This document shows positions 53,409 through 62,504 of a DNA stretch of 64,000 nucleotides, in pieces. The notes under the pieces were generated by a model. The model made no database searches. It had not been told where the DNA came from and saw only the letters and a program-made list of their open reading frames with translations. The position numbers and the translations under genes were made by a program. The stretch lies in the NCBI RefSeq assembly GCF_030908625.1, contig NZ_CP133133.1, positions 2,294,001-2,358,000 of the forward strand. Direction: 5' to 3'. The DNA is from Paludicola sp. MB14-C6 (GTDB taxonomy: Bacteria > Bacillota > Clostridia > Oscillospirales > Ruminococcaceae). Positions within the stretch are counted from its first letter, which is position 1. Each line of letters begins with the position of its first letter.

Positions 53409-53837
53409 TTAGTTTGTATCCGCTTGATTTTTACGATATGCCATATAGCTTTCCAATAGAATAGTAGCGGCTACTTCATCAATAACACTTTTGCGCTTTT
53501 TCCCATAAACATTAGCTTCACTCAAATAGTTTGCGGCTTGCATAGTGGATTGTCGTTCATCCCACAGTGTTACAGGAAGCCCAGTTATGTTGTGAAGCTT
53601 GTTAGCTAAGTCTTCGCACTTTTTGCCTTTTTCGCCAACTGTACCGTCCATGTTTTTTGGATATCCAATTATAATTGCTTGTACGCCGTATTCTTTCGCA
53701 GCATATACAATTTTTTCAACAGTTTTCAAGTATTCTTTCTCATGAATAACGCCAACTGGGGAAGCTAAGAATTCCGTTCTATCGCAAACAGCAAGACCAG
53801 TTCTAGCGGCGCCAAAGTCAACAGCCATAATTTTCAT
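53409..53837 (-). CDS. ruvX: Holliday junction resolvase-like protein RuvX (YqgF)
   Basis: The 142-residue RNase H-fold nuclease acts in pre-16S rRNA processing or in Holliday junction processing. The N-terminal MKIMAVDFGAARTGLAV carries the catalytic Asp. IIIGYPKNMDGTVGEK and TLWDERQSTMQA hold the second and third motif regions, and the final DEVAATILLESYM is conserved. An AAAGGAG site supports the start. In this window it is not next to a mltG-like gene but follows pyrD. Confidence 0.93.
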   Translation of the reverse strand: MKIMAVDFGAARTGLAVCDRTEFLASPVGVIHEKEYLKTVEKIVYAAKEYGVQAIIIGYPKNMDGTVGEKGKKCEDLANKLHNITGLPVTLWDERQSTMQAANYLSEANVYGKKRKSVIDEVAATILLESYMAYRKNQADTN

Positions 53838-53870
53838 AGATTTCTCCTTTATTGAATCGAATAATGCGAC

Positions 53871-54782
53871 CTACCAAGGCTGCACTTTACCGATAATATC
53901 GTTTATGTTTTCTATCTTATTATCGTCAAGATATTGATTTAATCCATCGATAATTTTCATAGGAGCAAATGGAGTGTCGAATAATGCCGCACCGATTTGT
54001 ACTAAAGAAGCACCAGCAAGCATCATTTCAACGGCATCTTTCCATGTAGAAACGCCTCCCATGCCACAAACAGGAATAGAAACGCTGTTTGCAACTTGCC
54101 AAACCATCCGTACAGCAACAGGAAAAACAGCAGGTCCTGATAATCCACCAACGTTGTTTCTTAGAATTGGTCTGCGTGTATTGATATCTATTTTCATACC
54201 TAAGAGGGTATTGATTAAAGAAACTGCATCTGCACCACCTGCTTCAACTGCTTTTGCAATATCTGTTATGCTTGTTACATTGGGTGAAAGCTTTACCATA
54301 AGCGGCTTTGTTGTCACGTTCCGAACCGCTTCAGTAATTGTTTGAGCACTATTACAATTTACTCCAAAAGCAACTCCGCCTTCTTTTACATTTGGACAAG
54401 ATATATTTAACTCGATCATGTCTACAGCACTGCCTTCAATGCGTCTTGCAGTTTCCACACAATCTTCAATTGTGGAGCCTGCGATGTTCGCTATAATACG
54501 AGTATCTTTTGTTGCTAAATACGGAACTTCATGTTCTAAAAAAGAATCAATACCAGGGTTTTGCAATCCTACAGAATTAAGCATACCTGAAGGAGTTTCT
54601 GCAATTCTTGGAGCAGGATTTCCGTTTCTTGGTTCTAATGTTGTACCTTTTGTTGAAATACCGCCTAAAGTTGAAAGCGGATATAGTTCTTCATATTCTC
54701 TGCCAAAGCCAAAAGCACCGGAAGCCGGTACAATCGGATTTTTAAATGTAACTCCAGCGAAGTTTACAGATAAATTTGCCAT
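53871..54782 (-). CDS. pyrD: Dihydroorotate dehydrogenase, type 1B catalytic subunit
   Basis: This 303-residue FMN enzyme oxidises dihydroorotate to orotate in pyrimidine synthesis. It is of the 1B form, which requires PyrK for NAD+ reduction. Key segments are NPIVPASGAFGFGREY, STKGTTLEPRNGNP, the NISCPNVKEGG substrate/catalytic region with the active-site Cys in the usual position, and VCGMGGVSTWKDAVEMM with the FMN phosphate site. An AAGGAGG site lies upstream. It overlaps the end of pyrK by one base. Confidence 0.95.
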   Translation of the reverse strand: MANLSVNFAGVTFKNPIVPASGAFGFGREYEELYPLSTLGGISTKGTTLEPRNGNPAPRIAETPSGMLNSVGLQNPGIDSFLEHEVPYLATKDTRIIANIAGSTIEDCVETARRIEGSAVDMIELNISCPNVKEGGVAFGVNCNSAQTITEAVRNVTTKPLMVKLSPNVTSITDIAKAVEAGGADAVSLINTLLGMKIDINTRRPILRNNVGGLSGPAVFPVAVRMVWQVANSVSIPVCGMGGVSTWKDAVEMMLAGASLVQIGAALFDTPFAPMKIIDGLNQYLDDNKIENINDIIGKVQPW

Positions 54783-55552
54783 TATAGTATAACCTCCTTA
54801 GAGTCAAACACAGGGCCATCCTTACAAACATGAGCAAAGTATTCTTTCCCGTCTTTTACCGTTTTGCAAGCACATACTAAGCATGCACCGACACCACATC
54901 CCATACGTTCTTCCAAAGAAACCTCGCAACGAATATTATATTTATTTGCAAGCTCAATAATCCCTTTTAACATAAGATGTGGGCCACAAGCATAAATAAT
55001 ATCGGCAGTTTCTTGCTCCAAACGTGTGGCTAGTGCTGTAGTGACATAGCCTTTTTGCCCCATAGTACCGTCATCGGTACATAACATAACATTAGCACCA
55101 AGACTATCGAAATCTTCATTTAATATTACAGCATTTGCAGAACGAAATCCTATAATTGCAGTTGCATTTTTGCGATAATGCTTTGCTACTTCAACCATTG
55201 GGGGAACTCCGATTCCGCCGCCGATTACAATTGCTTTTTTAGAGGAATCCAATAGGGTAAATCCATTGCCAAGAGGAGCAATGATGTCAATCAATGTATT
55301 CTCGTTGCAATCAGCTAATGCTTTGGTTCCTTCGCCTCTAATTTCAAAAACGATTCGAATCGTACCATTTTCTTTGTCAACCTCACAAATTGAAATTGGT
55401 CTACGAAGTGAAAAGCCGTTAATTTTTACATGAGCAAATTGTCCTGCTTGAGCAATTTCAGCGATTTCAGGACAAGCTATTGTAAAGTCATAACAGTTTT
55501 TTGCTAGATTTTCTTTTTTTACAATGCGATAGTTTCCTTGTGTATACTTCAT
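54782..55552 (-). CDS. pyrK: Dihydroorotate dehydrogenase electron transfer subunit
   Basis: The 256-residue FAD and [2Fe-2S] subunit passes electrons from PyrD to NAD+. FAD binding is marked by LRRPISICEV, the nicotinamide site by GGGIGVPPMVEVAK, and the C-terminal cluster by CGVGACLVCACK and, further on, HVCKDGPVF. Together the cysteines give the PyrK-type 2Fe-2S pattern. It is the upstream partner of pyrD in the same transcript. Other pyr genes are not in the window. Confidence 0.95.
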   Translation of the reverse strand: MKYTQGNYRIVKKENLAKNCYDFTIACPEIAEIAQAGQFAHVKINGFSLRRPISICEVDKENGTIRIVFEIRGEGTKALADCNENTLIDIIAPLGNGFTLLDSSKKAIVIGGGIGVPPMVEVAKHYRKNATAIIGFRSANAVILNEDFDSLGANVMLCTDDGTMGQKGYVTTALATRLEQETADIIYACGPHLMLKGIIELANKYNIRCEVSLEERMGCGVGACLVCACKTVKDGKEYFAHVCKDGPVFDSKEVIL

Positions 55553-55562
55553 TTAAAAACTC

Positions 55563-56030
55563 CTATTTTGATTTTATATATTTCCGAATGGAATCTATTA
55601 AAAATAGTATGATTAAAATTAAGCCGATATAAATTATGAGCGGAGAAAAGCCTTGTATTTGTTTAGCTCTGTTGAGCAATTCAATTTGTATAAAAAACAA
55701 AGTAACCATCAATAAAAAGTTAAATCCGATTACGCTGTCGTGCAAAACCCGAATTGGTTGAGTTGCTGTTCTATCAATCTTTTTCGTATCAGCTAATTTC
55801 TTTTTCAGCTTGTTCACAATATGATAGAAAATACAGCAAAGAATTGTTGAACAAAGTGGAAGAATCAGTAATATTAATTTTGAGTGTAATTGGGAGTGAA
55901 ACAGCATAATTTGATTTGGTAATACAAATAGGATAAGTATTGTATAGAGCAATGAGAACAGAGTGATTACAAAATTAAGTCCATTAAATAGTTTTGCATT
56001 GCTTCTTATTGACCAAATTTGTTTTATCAT
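55563..56030 (-). CDS. Four-helix membrane protein, possibly DUF1648-like
   Basis: This 155-residue protein has about four membrane helices. The segment LPNQIMLFHSQLHSKLILLI faintly recalls the DUF1648 motif (LP...FH), but I cannot confirm it. It lies 10 bases before pyrK in the same orientation, so it is likely part of the pyrK-pyrD-ruvX unit. Function unknown. Confidence 0.6.
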   Translation of the reverse strand: MIKQIWSIRSNAKLFNGLNFVITLFSLLYTILILFVLPNQIMLFHSQLHSKLILLILPLCSTILCCIFYHIVNKLKKKLADTKKIDRTATQPIRVLHDSVIGFNFLLMVTLFFIQIELLNRAKQIQGFSPLIIYIGLILIILFLIDSIRKYIKSK

Positions 56031-56225
56031 GATAGAAATTGAGCCTTTCTTTCAATACAAAGTAAAATATATTAGTAAATACAATTTATTATAACATTTT
56101 TTTTCGAATACTTGCAAGCCAAAACGCTATGAAACGTTTATCTTTTTTATGTAAAGGAAAATCATTGACACTCTTTCCAAAATCATATAAAATACAAATA
56201 ATACAACCAGTTGAAAGGAAACACC

Positions 56226-57572
56226 ATGAATACACCAATTTTCGACTTTTTAACAAATTATCGCAATCAAAATGGTTCACGTCTTCATATGCCTGGGCAT
56301 AAAGGAATTGGTATTGCTCCAAAAGGCAGTTCTTACGAATCAATCTATTCTTATGATATAACTGAAATAACAAATGCGGATGAATTATTTAGTGCCGATG
56401 GCATCATTTTAGAATCAGAAGAAAACACTTCATATTTATACCAAACCAAGCACACAAGCTTTTCTGCCGGAGGCTCAACACTTTGCATTCAAGCTATGCT
56501 CAAATTGGTTGCAAAACCCGGTGAAACAATAATTGCTGCTAGGAATGTTCACTCATCCTTTATCAATACGTGCGCATTACTCGACATTACTCCGTATTTT
56601 GTATTACCGAAATTCAATGATGATTTTTTTGTGAGCGGCGAAATTACGCCACAGTCAATACAACAAGCAATTAACGATTGCCCCAATGCAAAAGCCGTAT
56701 ATATAACTTCGCCGGATTATTTGGGGTGTATCAGCGATGTAAAAGCAATTGCAGCGATTTGCAACCAACATCATATCCCACTAGTAGTGGATAATGCGCA
56801 TGGTGCTCATTTAAAGTTTCTACCTGAAGATATTCATCCTATTACATTAGGCGCTACTCTATGTTGCGATAGTGCACACAAAACGCTACCGGTGCTCACC
56901 GGTGGAGCATATCTTCATGTATCAAATAAAAGTAATATTACCAAACAACAAGTGAAATCGGGAATGGCGTTATTTGGATCAACAAGTCCTTCTTATTTAA
57001 TATTAGCATCATTGGATTTAAACAATTGTTATTTGGATTGTTTTGCAAAAAAAGATTTTGAAAAATTGCAAGAAAACGTTTTACGTATAGAACAAATTGC
57101 TAGAGAAAAAGGATTTACACCTATTTCAAAATATTATGATATTACAAAGCTTACATTTGATGCGTATCAAGTTGGATTAACAGGTGTTGAATTAAAGCGA
57201 CATTTTCAAAACTATCAGATTGAACCTGAATATACAGCAGAGCGTCATGTAGTGCTTATGCTATCCCCAATGAATTCGGATGTTGATTTACAAAGAATCA
57301 TTACTGCGATTCAATCGATTAAACAGAAACCGAGAATACAAACGGAAAAAGCTTCATATTGTATTCCAAAACGACATATGAATATCAGAGAAGCTTTATT
57401 TTCCGAACAAGAGAAATGTGATATTAACGAAGCTATTGGAAAAATTGCGGCAGAGGTAAAAATTAAGTGCCCACCAGGTGTGCCAATAGTCTTACCTGGG
57501 GAGCAGATTGACCAAAATACACAAAAACTTTTGAAAAAAAGTAGCATTTCTTCTCTTAATGTGGTAAAATAA
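56226..57572 (+). CDS. Orn/Lys/Arg decarboxylase-family protein (SpeA/YaaO-like)
   Basis: This fold-type I PLP enzyme of 448 residues probably decarboxylates arginine, lysine or ornithine. The start has the LHMPGHKGIG motif typical of the family. The PLP lysine lies in CDSAHKTLPVLTGGA, and VDNAHGAHL carries the aspartate that pairs with the PLP ring nitrogen. The C-terminal CPPGVPIVLPGE motif is conserved. ATG at 56226 follows AAAGGA. In Bacillus the counterpart (yaaO) heads the tmk-darA-holB-ricT region. The same order is seen here except that tmk is absent. Confidence 0.9.
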   Translation: MNTPIFDFLTNYRNQNGSRLHMPGHKGIGIAPKGSSYESIYSYDITEITNADELFSADGIILESEENTSYLYQTKHTSFSAGGSTLCIQAMLKLVAKPGETIIAARNVHSSFINTCALLDITPYFVLPKFNDDFFVSGEITPQSIQQAINDCPNAKAVYITSPDYLGCISDVKAIAAICNQHHIPLVVDNAHGAHLKFLPEDIHPITLGATLCCDSAHKTLPVLTGGAYLHVSNKSNITKQQVKSGMALFGSTSPSYLILASLDLNNCYLDCFAKKDFEKLQENVLRIEQIAREKGFTPISKYYDITKLTFDAYQVGLTGVELKRHFQNYQIEPEYTAERHVVLMLSPMNSDVDLQRIITAIQSIKQKPRIQTEKASYCIPKRHMNIREALFSEQEKCDINEAIGKIAAEVKIKCPPGVPIVLPGEQIDQNTQKLLKKSSISSLNVVK

Positions 57573-57676
57573 AGTTGTAAAAAGTATAGGAATACTTGCT
57601 TTTTATCACATTTATTGCATTCCAATGGTGCAGTGAAGGTTTTGCAAAATGAACATTGGAGAAATGGTGGCTTATT

Positions 57677-58000
57677 ATGAAACTGATTTATGCAATTGTA
57701 AGTAATGACGACAGTTCAGCAGTATCATCTGCATTGACAAAGGTAGGCTTTTTTGCAACTAAATTATCTTCTACAGGCGGATTTCTAATGGCTGGTAATA
57801 CAACTTTTATGATTTGTACAGAAGATGACAAAGTGGATGAGGCGATTGAAATTATTGCTCAAAAGAGTAAAAAACGTTCTCAAATGGTTCCTTCTCCTGC
57901 TGCATACGGAATGGGTGGTTATACTCCATACCCAGTTGAAGTAACAGTAGGCGGTGCTACAATTTTTGTTACAAATGTAGAAAGATTTGAAAAAATCTAA
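57677..58000 (+). CDS. darA: Cyclic di-AMP receptor DarA (PstA-like)
   Basis: This small trimeric signal-binding protein of about 107 residues resembles nitrogen PII proteins and binds cyclic di-AMP. The N-terminal MKLIYAIVSNDDSSAVSSAL, the TKLSSTGGFLMAGNTTFMIC strand-loop and the C-terminal VEVTVGGATIFV are characteristic. The ATG at 57677 is chosen by family alignment; its ribosome binding site is weak. The stop overlaps the holB start. Confidence 0.9.
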   Translation: MKLIYAIVSNDDSSAVSSALTKVGFFATKLSSTGGFLMAGNTTFMICTEDDKVDEAIEIIAQKSKKRSQMVPSPAAYGMGGYTPYPVEVTVGGATIFVTNVERFEKI

Positions 58001-58980
58001 TGCAGAATATGAAATATAAATTTTATTCCAATAAAGCTTTCATTCAAATGCTCACTCGCTCATTGAACAGTGAGCATTTGTGTCATGCGTATTTGTTTTA
58101 TGGGGCAAAGGGTATTGGTAAAAAAACGCTTGCAAATTATTTTGCAATGGGTGTTTTATGTAAAAGTGAAGAAAAGCCATGTTATCAATGCTCAAGTTGC
58201 CATAAGTTTTTAACCGGTAATCATCCCGATGTGCATATCGTTGGAATTGAAGATAATAAGAAGAGCATTTCGGTTGATACCATTCGTAAATTAAGGCAAG
58301 ATGCATATATAAAACCAAATGAAAGCAAAGTTCAAGTATATATCATTCCAAATATAGAAACCATGTCTATCGGAGCGTTTAATGCTTTTTTAAAAGTATT
58401 AGAAGAACCACCTGAGACCGCAATGTTTATTTTAACCGCAGAGTCAAAGGCAGCAGTGCCTGAGACTATTTTATCTCGATGCATTTCTTATCCATTATAC
58501 CCTTTAAGCTATGAAGAGTGTGTACAAGCTTTAAAAGAGCTTGCTCCTGAAAAAGAGGAAGCTTCTATTGAAAAAGCAGCTATCCATTCAAATGGCATAT
58601 TAGGCAAAGCATTGGAAATTATAAATAGCGAATCCTATTCCGAAGTAGAGTTAATCTCAAATGCAATTTTAGAAGGTATATTACAGCGTAACGAATATGA
58701 GGTTCTCAAGGTCCTTACAAATATGAAAGCCGATAAAGAAAAATTATCGAATTTAATTAACGAATTGACTCGTGTAATTCGAAATATTGTTTTAACGAAA
58801 GTTAATGCACAACAACCTGTTGATGACCAAATAGAAGCGTTATCTTATAAAATAACATTAACGCAAGCAAATAAATTGGTTGAAGTATTGCAACAATCTA
58901 ACGATTATATGCAATCAAATATGAACGTTGGATTGCTTGTTAATTGGTTATGTGCTCAAATATTTTCTGTATTATCTTAA
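58000..58980 (+). CDS. holB: DNA polymerase III subunit delta'
   Basis: Clamp-loader subunit of the replicative polymerase. The 326-residue AAA+ protein has a Walker-A-like loop GAKGIGKKTLA, the zinc-binding cysteines CYQCSSCHKF, HPDVHIV, the DEAD-box-like region replaced by IPNIETMSIGAFNAFLK, and the SRC motif in ILSRC, followed by a helical C-terminal domain. It overlaps darA by one base, in the arrangement conserved in Firmicutes. The start could also be the in-frame ATG at 58009. Confidence 0.93.
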   Translation: MQNMKYKFYSNKAFIQMLTRSLNSEHLCHAYLFYGAKGIGKKTLANYFAMGVLCKSEEKPCYQCSSCHKFLTGNHPDVHIVGIEDNKKSISVDTIRKLRQDAYIKPNESKVQVYIIPNIETMSIGAFNAFLKVLEEPPETAMFILTAESKAAVPETILSRCISYPLYPLSYEECVQALKELAPEKEEASIEKAAIHSNGILGKALEIINSESYSEVELISNAILEGILQRNEYEVLKVLTNMKADKEKLSNLINELTRVIRNIVLTKVNAQQPVDDQIEALSYKITLTQANKLVEVLQQSNDYMQSNMNVGLLVNWLCAQIFSVLS

Positions 58981-59062
58981 TCAAAAATGTACACACTACT
59001 ACTAACGGCAAGTGTGTGCTGGTTACATAATATTATGCGCCGTTAGAGAAACGATGGTGAAT

Positions 59063-59926
59063 ATGGCAGAGGTAATTGGTGTTAGATTTAAAAGCGTTGG
59101 AAAGATATATTATTTTGATCCTCAAGGTAGTACTTTTACAGTCGGTCAAAACGTAATCGTTGAAACTGCAAGAGGTGTTGAATGTGGTGAGGTAGTTTTA
59201 CCGAATCGTGAAGTGGATGTAAATGACATTGTCTCTCCTTTAAAGCCTGTTATGCGCCTTGCAAATGAAGAAGATTTTAAAATAATCGAAAATAATGCAA
59301 TTAAAGAAAAAGAAGCATTTGAAATATGTTTGCAAAAAATTGATAAACATAAATTAGATATGAAATTAGTTGATGTAGAGTATACTTTTGATAATAATAA
59401 AATTTTATTCTATTTTACTGCTGATGGAAGAGTCGATTTTAGAGAGCTTGTAAAAGATTTAGCGGCAGTATTCCGTACTCGAATTGAGCTTCGTCAAATT
59501 GGTGTTCGTGATGAATCCAAAATGCTTGGTGGATTAGGTGTTTGCGGAAGACCATTTTGTTGTGCAACATTTTTAGGCGAATTCCAACCTGTTTCTATTA
59601 AGATGGCAAAAGAACAAAGCCTTTCTTTAAACCCAACTAAAATCAGCGGAACTTGCGGACGCTTAATGTGTTGCTTGAAATACGAACAAAACGTTTACGA
59701 GGAATTATTGAGTATTACTCCGAAAATTGGTGCATATGTAGATACTCCTGATGGAAAAGGCACTGTTGTTGATTTAAACCTCTTAACAGGTGTATTACAA
59801 GTACGTTTGGAAAAAAATCAAGATGCTCCGCCACGTACGTTCAAAAAAGATGAGGTCATTTTAATTCGTGACGCTCAAATTAAGCTTGACCGTGAAGAAA
59901 TTGCTGCATTATCTGGTTTAGAGTAA
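59063..59926 (+). CDS. ricT: PSP1-domain protein RicT (YaaT)
   Basis: In Bacillus RicT forms an Fe-S-binding complex with RicA and RicF and promotes mRNA maturation through RNase Y, affecting sporulation and competence. The protein of about 287 residues begins MAEVIGVRFKSVGKIYYFDP, which fits the family start and favours the ATG at 59063 over 59054. The cysteine-rich motifs GVCGRPFCCATFLGEF and SGTCGRLMCCLKYEQ provide cluster ligands. It follows holB as in Bacillus. RicA and RicF genes are not in the window. Confidence 0.92.
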   Translation: MAEVIGVRFKSVGKIYYFDPQGSTFTVGQNVIVETARGVECGEVVLPNREVDVNDIVSPLKPVMRLANEEDFKIIENNAIKEKEAFEICLQKIDKHKLDMKLVDVEYTFDNNKILFYFTADGRVDFRELVKDLAAVFRTRIELRQIGVRDESKMLGGLGVCGRPFCCATFLGEFQPVSIKMAKEQSLSLNPTKISGTCGRLMCCLKYEQNVYEELLSITPKIGAYVDTPDGKGTVVDLNLLTGVLQVRLEKNQDAPPRTFKKDEVILIRDAQIKLDREEIAALSGLE

Positions 59927-59964
59927 ATTTTTAATATGTTCTAATGTCTTTTCCTTGAAAATTG

Positions 59965-59993
59965 TTGATTTTTCGGTGAAAAGGTGCTAGTAT
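59965..59993 (+). promoter_or_regulatory. Promoter of the ferredoxin gene
   Basis: TTGATT (59965-59970), 17 bases, TAGTAT (59988-59993), followed by TAAGGAGG before the ferredoxin ATG. Confidence 0.6.
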
Positions 59994-60009
59994 ATATATA
60001 GTTTTTTAA

Positions 60010-60195
<186 letters not shown>

Positions 60196-60229
60196 TTTTG
60201 AATTGAATCAACATCATTTTAATGATGTG

Positions 60230-60264
60230 AAAAAAGCGTGAGTCTATATGACTCTCGCTTTTTT
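60230..60264 (+). terminator. Terminator of the ferredoxin gene
   Basis: AAAAAAGCGTGAGTC pairs with GACTCTCGCTTTTTT around a short TATAT loop with one internal mismatch, ending in a T run. Confidence 0.88.
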
Positions 60265-60315
60265 ACTATAAGCATTGGTTTATTAACATTTAGATAAGAG
60301 TATAGGAGGATAGTC

Positions 60316-60942
60316 ATGAAAGTTTTATTATTAAATGGAAGTGCAAGAAAAAACGGATGCACATATACTGCGTTATCCGAAATTGCAACTATTTTAGAGC
60401 AAGAAAATGTGGAATGTGAAATAATGCATCTTGGAAATCAGTCTGTTCGAGATTGTATAGGTTGTGGTAAATGTGCAACATTAAATAATCAGTGCGTTTT
60501 TGATGATGATATCGTGAATGAAATCATTGCAAAAGCGGCAGAAGCTGATGGATTTGTTTTTGGTACACCTGTTTATTATGCTCACCCTAGCGGAAGAATT
60601 CTATCAATATTAGATAGAGTATTTTATGCAGGAGGAAAGGTGTTTGCACATAAACCGGGTATGGCAATTGCATCTGCTAGAAGAGCAGGAACAACGGCTT
60701 CTATTGATGTATTAAACAAGTACATGACAATTGCACAAATGCCCGTTGTATCCTCAACCTATTGGAATATGGTGCATGGAAGCACACCAGAAGATGTGAA
60801 AAAGGATGAAGAGGGACTTCAAACCATGAGAAATTTGGGCAGAAATATGGCATGGCTTTTGAAATGTATTGAAATAGGCAAGCAAAATGGAATACAGCCA
60901 CCCAAAATTGAACGAACTTTCCGAACAAATTTTATAAGATAA
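60316..60942 (+). CDS. Flavodoxin-fold NAD(P)H-dependent FMN reductase / iron-sulfur flavoprotein
   Basis: The 208-residue flavodoxin-like protein binds FMN through LLLNGSARKNGCTYTAL, and GTPVYYAHPSGRI forms the second flavin contact. A CIGCGKC motif (about residue 48-54) with a further Cys (NNQC) gives the compact pattern of iron-sulfur flavoproteins, though one ligand may be missing. It could pair with the ferredoxin just upstream as an electron carrier or quinone/azo reductase. AGGAGG precedes the start. The substrate is unknown. Confidence 0.85.
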   Translation: MKVLLLNGSARKNGCTYTALSEIATILEQENVECEIMHLGNQSVRDCIGCGKCATLNNQCVFDDDIVNEIIAKAAEADGFVFGTPVYYAHPSGRILSILDRVFYAGGKVFAHKPGMAIASARRAGTTASIDVLNKYMTIAQMPVVSSTYWNMVHGSTPEDVKKDEEGLQTMRNLGRNMAWLLKCIEIGKQNGIQPPKIERTFRTNFIR

Positions 60943-60948
60943 AATAAG

Positions 60949-60980
60949 AAAGTCTGGCATCTTGTTTGATGCCAGACTTT
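60949..60980. terminator. Bidirectional terminator after the FMN reductase
   Basis: A 13-bp perfect stem AAAGTCTGGCATC/GATGCCAGACTTT (60949-60961, 60968-60980) between convergent genes. Confidence 0.9.
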
Positions 60981-61017
60981 AAATATAACATAGATAATTA
61001 TATTTATACTGTTTGTA

Positions 61018-61533
61018 TTATAAAGTGATCCAATATCGCTGTGTAATTTCGTTTTCATTGGCTCTTTCATCTTCTAAAATACCATTATTCTTTTGAATCG
61101 TTTTTGCAGAACCAATGTTTTCTTTATTACAGCAAACTAAAACTTTTTCTAAACCAAGCTCTTTTGCAATAGGAAGCGAAAGAGCAAGCATTGTAGAAGC
61201 ATATCCTTTTCTTCGCTCGCTTGGAGCTATACCATAGCCTATATTTCCACCATAATTCAAAAGCATTTCGTTCAATTCAAGGCGGATGTTAATTGCACCG
61301 AGAATTTTATGATTGTTATCCATTAAAAAATAGGTGTATGCAGGAACAAACTGAGAAGGACAGGTTTCTTTTTTTTCAAACTTTTCGGTCTGTGTAAGCC
61401 AATCCTGATAAGAGTTACCAATCGGTTTTACTGCCGCCGGTATAATTTTCTCGCCTTTTTCATTCCATTCTTTTATAAAATCCCAATATGCCGTTTCATG
61501 TTGTGGTATTGGTTTTACTAGTTGTATTTCCAT
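61018..61533 (-). CDS. GNAT family N-acetyltransferase
   Basis: The 171-residue enzyme has the acetyl-CoA loop APSERRKGYASTMLALSLPIA and the preceding strand GYGIAP. The NKENIGSAKTIQKNNG tail matches clostridial GNATs of the RimJ/RimL-like group. The start at 61533 follows TTGGAGA. It is 14 bases downstream of mtnN in the same direction, so the two are likely co-transcribed. The substrate is unknown. Confidence 0.85.
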   Translation of the reverse strand: MEIQLVKPIPQHETAYWDFIKEWNEKGEKIIPAAVKPIGNSYQDWLTQTEKFEKKETCPSQFVPAYTYFLMDNNHKILGAINIRLELNEMLLNYGGNIGYGIAPSERRKGYASTMLALSLPIAKELGLEKVLVCCNKENIGSAKTIQKNNGILEDERANENEITQRYWITL

Positions 61534-61547
61534 AGTAATTCTCCAAT

Positions 61548-62291
61548 CTATTTACTTAAAAAAGCTTTCATTGTTCCTCTTGTAAAATGAGAAGCTGCTT
61601 CTACAACAAATGCATCAAAGTCTACCGCAGATCCATCATTCGCACTGTCAGATATTACACGAATAATACCAAATGGAATATCAAACTCATAGCAAACCTG
61701 CGCCACTGCCGCACCCTCCATCTCAACGCATTGGATGTTGCGTACATTTTCTTCTAACCAAGCATTTTTTGAACCATCACAAATAAATTGGTCACCGGAT
61801 GCTACAGTTCCAATTACCGCTTTCGGTGATCTAATGTGAAATTCGTCTAAATGGCTTTGTGGGATATCCTTTTTTAAATCATTTTCAATAAAAGATGTAA
61901 CTGCATTATATAAAGCAGAAGTAAGATTTTTATTACTTGGAAAATAGTCAACGTCAACTCTAGGAATTGTGAATAGCTCACCCATAACAACAACGTCATG
62001 TTGTACAGTGTAATCACCGATTACAACGTCGCCTACGTTTAATGCCTTATCAATACCACCCGCAGTACCGCAAAAAATTATCTCATCAACGTTGAAGCGG
62101 TCAATTAAAATAGTAGTAGTTAAGGAAGCTGCTACTTTGCCAATTCCAGATTTCACAAGAACAACGTCTTTTCCGTATAAATTTCCTTCTATAAATTCTC
62201 TATGTGCAATTGCTTTTTTGTCAGATGCCAAAATATCTTGTAACAAAAGGTTAATTTCGCTTTCCATAGCGCAAATAATTCCGTATTTCAT
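61548..62291 (-). CDS. mtnN: 5'-methylthioadenosine/S-adenosylhomocysteine nucleosidase
   Basis: Cleaves adenine from methylthioadenosine and S-adenosylhomocysteine, linking polyamine and methyl-transfer metabolism with methionine recycling. The 247-residue protein starts KYGIICAMESEI with the catalytic Glu. GIGKVAASLTTTILIDRF, FCGTAGGID, ASGDQF, and VEMEGAAVAQVCYEF carry the phosphorylase-fold active-site residues, and the final SDSAND includes the catalytic Asp. A GAGAGGA site precedes the start. Confidence 0.95.
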   Translation of the reverse strand: MKYGIICAMESEINLLLQDILASDKKAIAHREFIEGNLYGKDVVLVKSGIGKVAASLTTTILIDRFNVDEIIFCGTAGGIDKALNVGDVVIGDYTVQHDVVVMGELFTIPRVDVDYFPSNKNLTSALYNAVTSFIENDLKKDIPQSHLDEFHIRSPKAVIGTVASGDQFICDGSKNAWLEENVRNIQCVEMEGAAVAQVCYEFDIPFGIIRVISDSANDGSAVDFDAFVVEAASHFTRGTMKAFLSK

Positions 62292-62489
62292 TTTTATTAT
62301 CCTCTCGATGTTTTTTTACGATTATATCATTTTTTTTGCTTTTTAGCAAATAACTTTATTTGCTTCAGTTTGTAGAAAAAATGAAAACGCAAGTAAAAAC
62401 TAAAAGATAGAAGTAATTTAGTTGCGAAAATTGTTTTTTCGAAAATGACATAAAGTAAAAATATACTACTTTATCAATTTTTAATCGCG

Positions 62490-62498
62490 TGGTATAAT
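62490..62498 (+). promoter_or_regulatory. Extended -10 promoter in the mtnN-ung gap
   Basis: TGGTATAAT (TGn plus TATAAT). The -35 candidate TTTATC at 62470 is weak. Confidence 0.5.
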
Positions 62499-62504
62499 TG
62501 CTGG

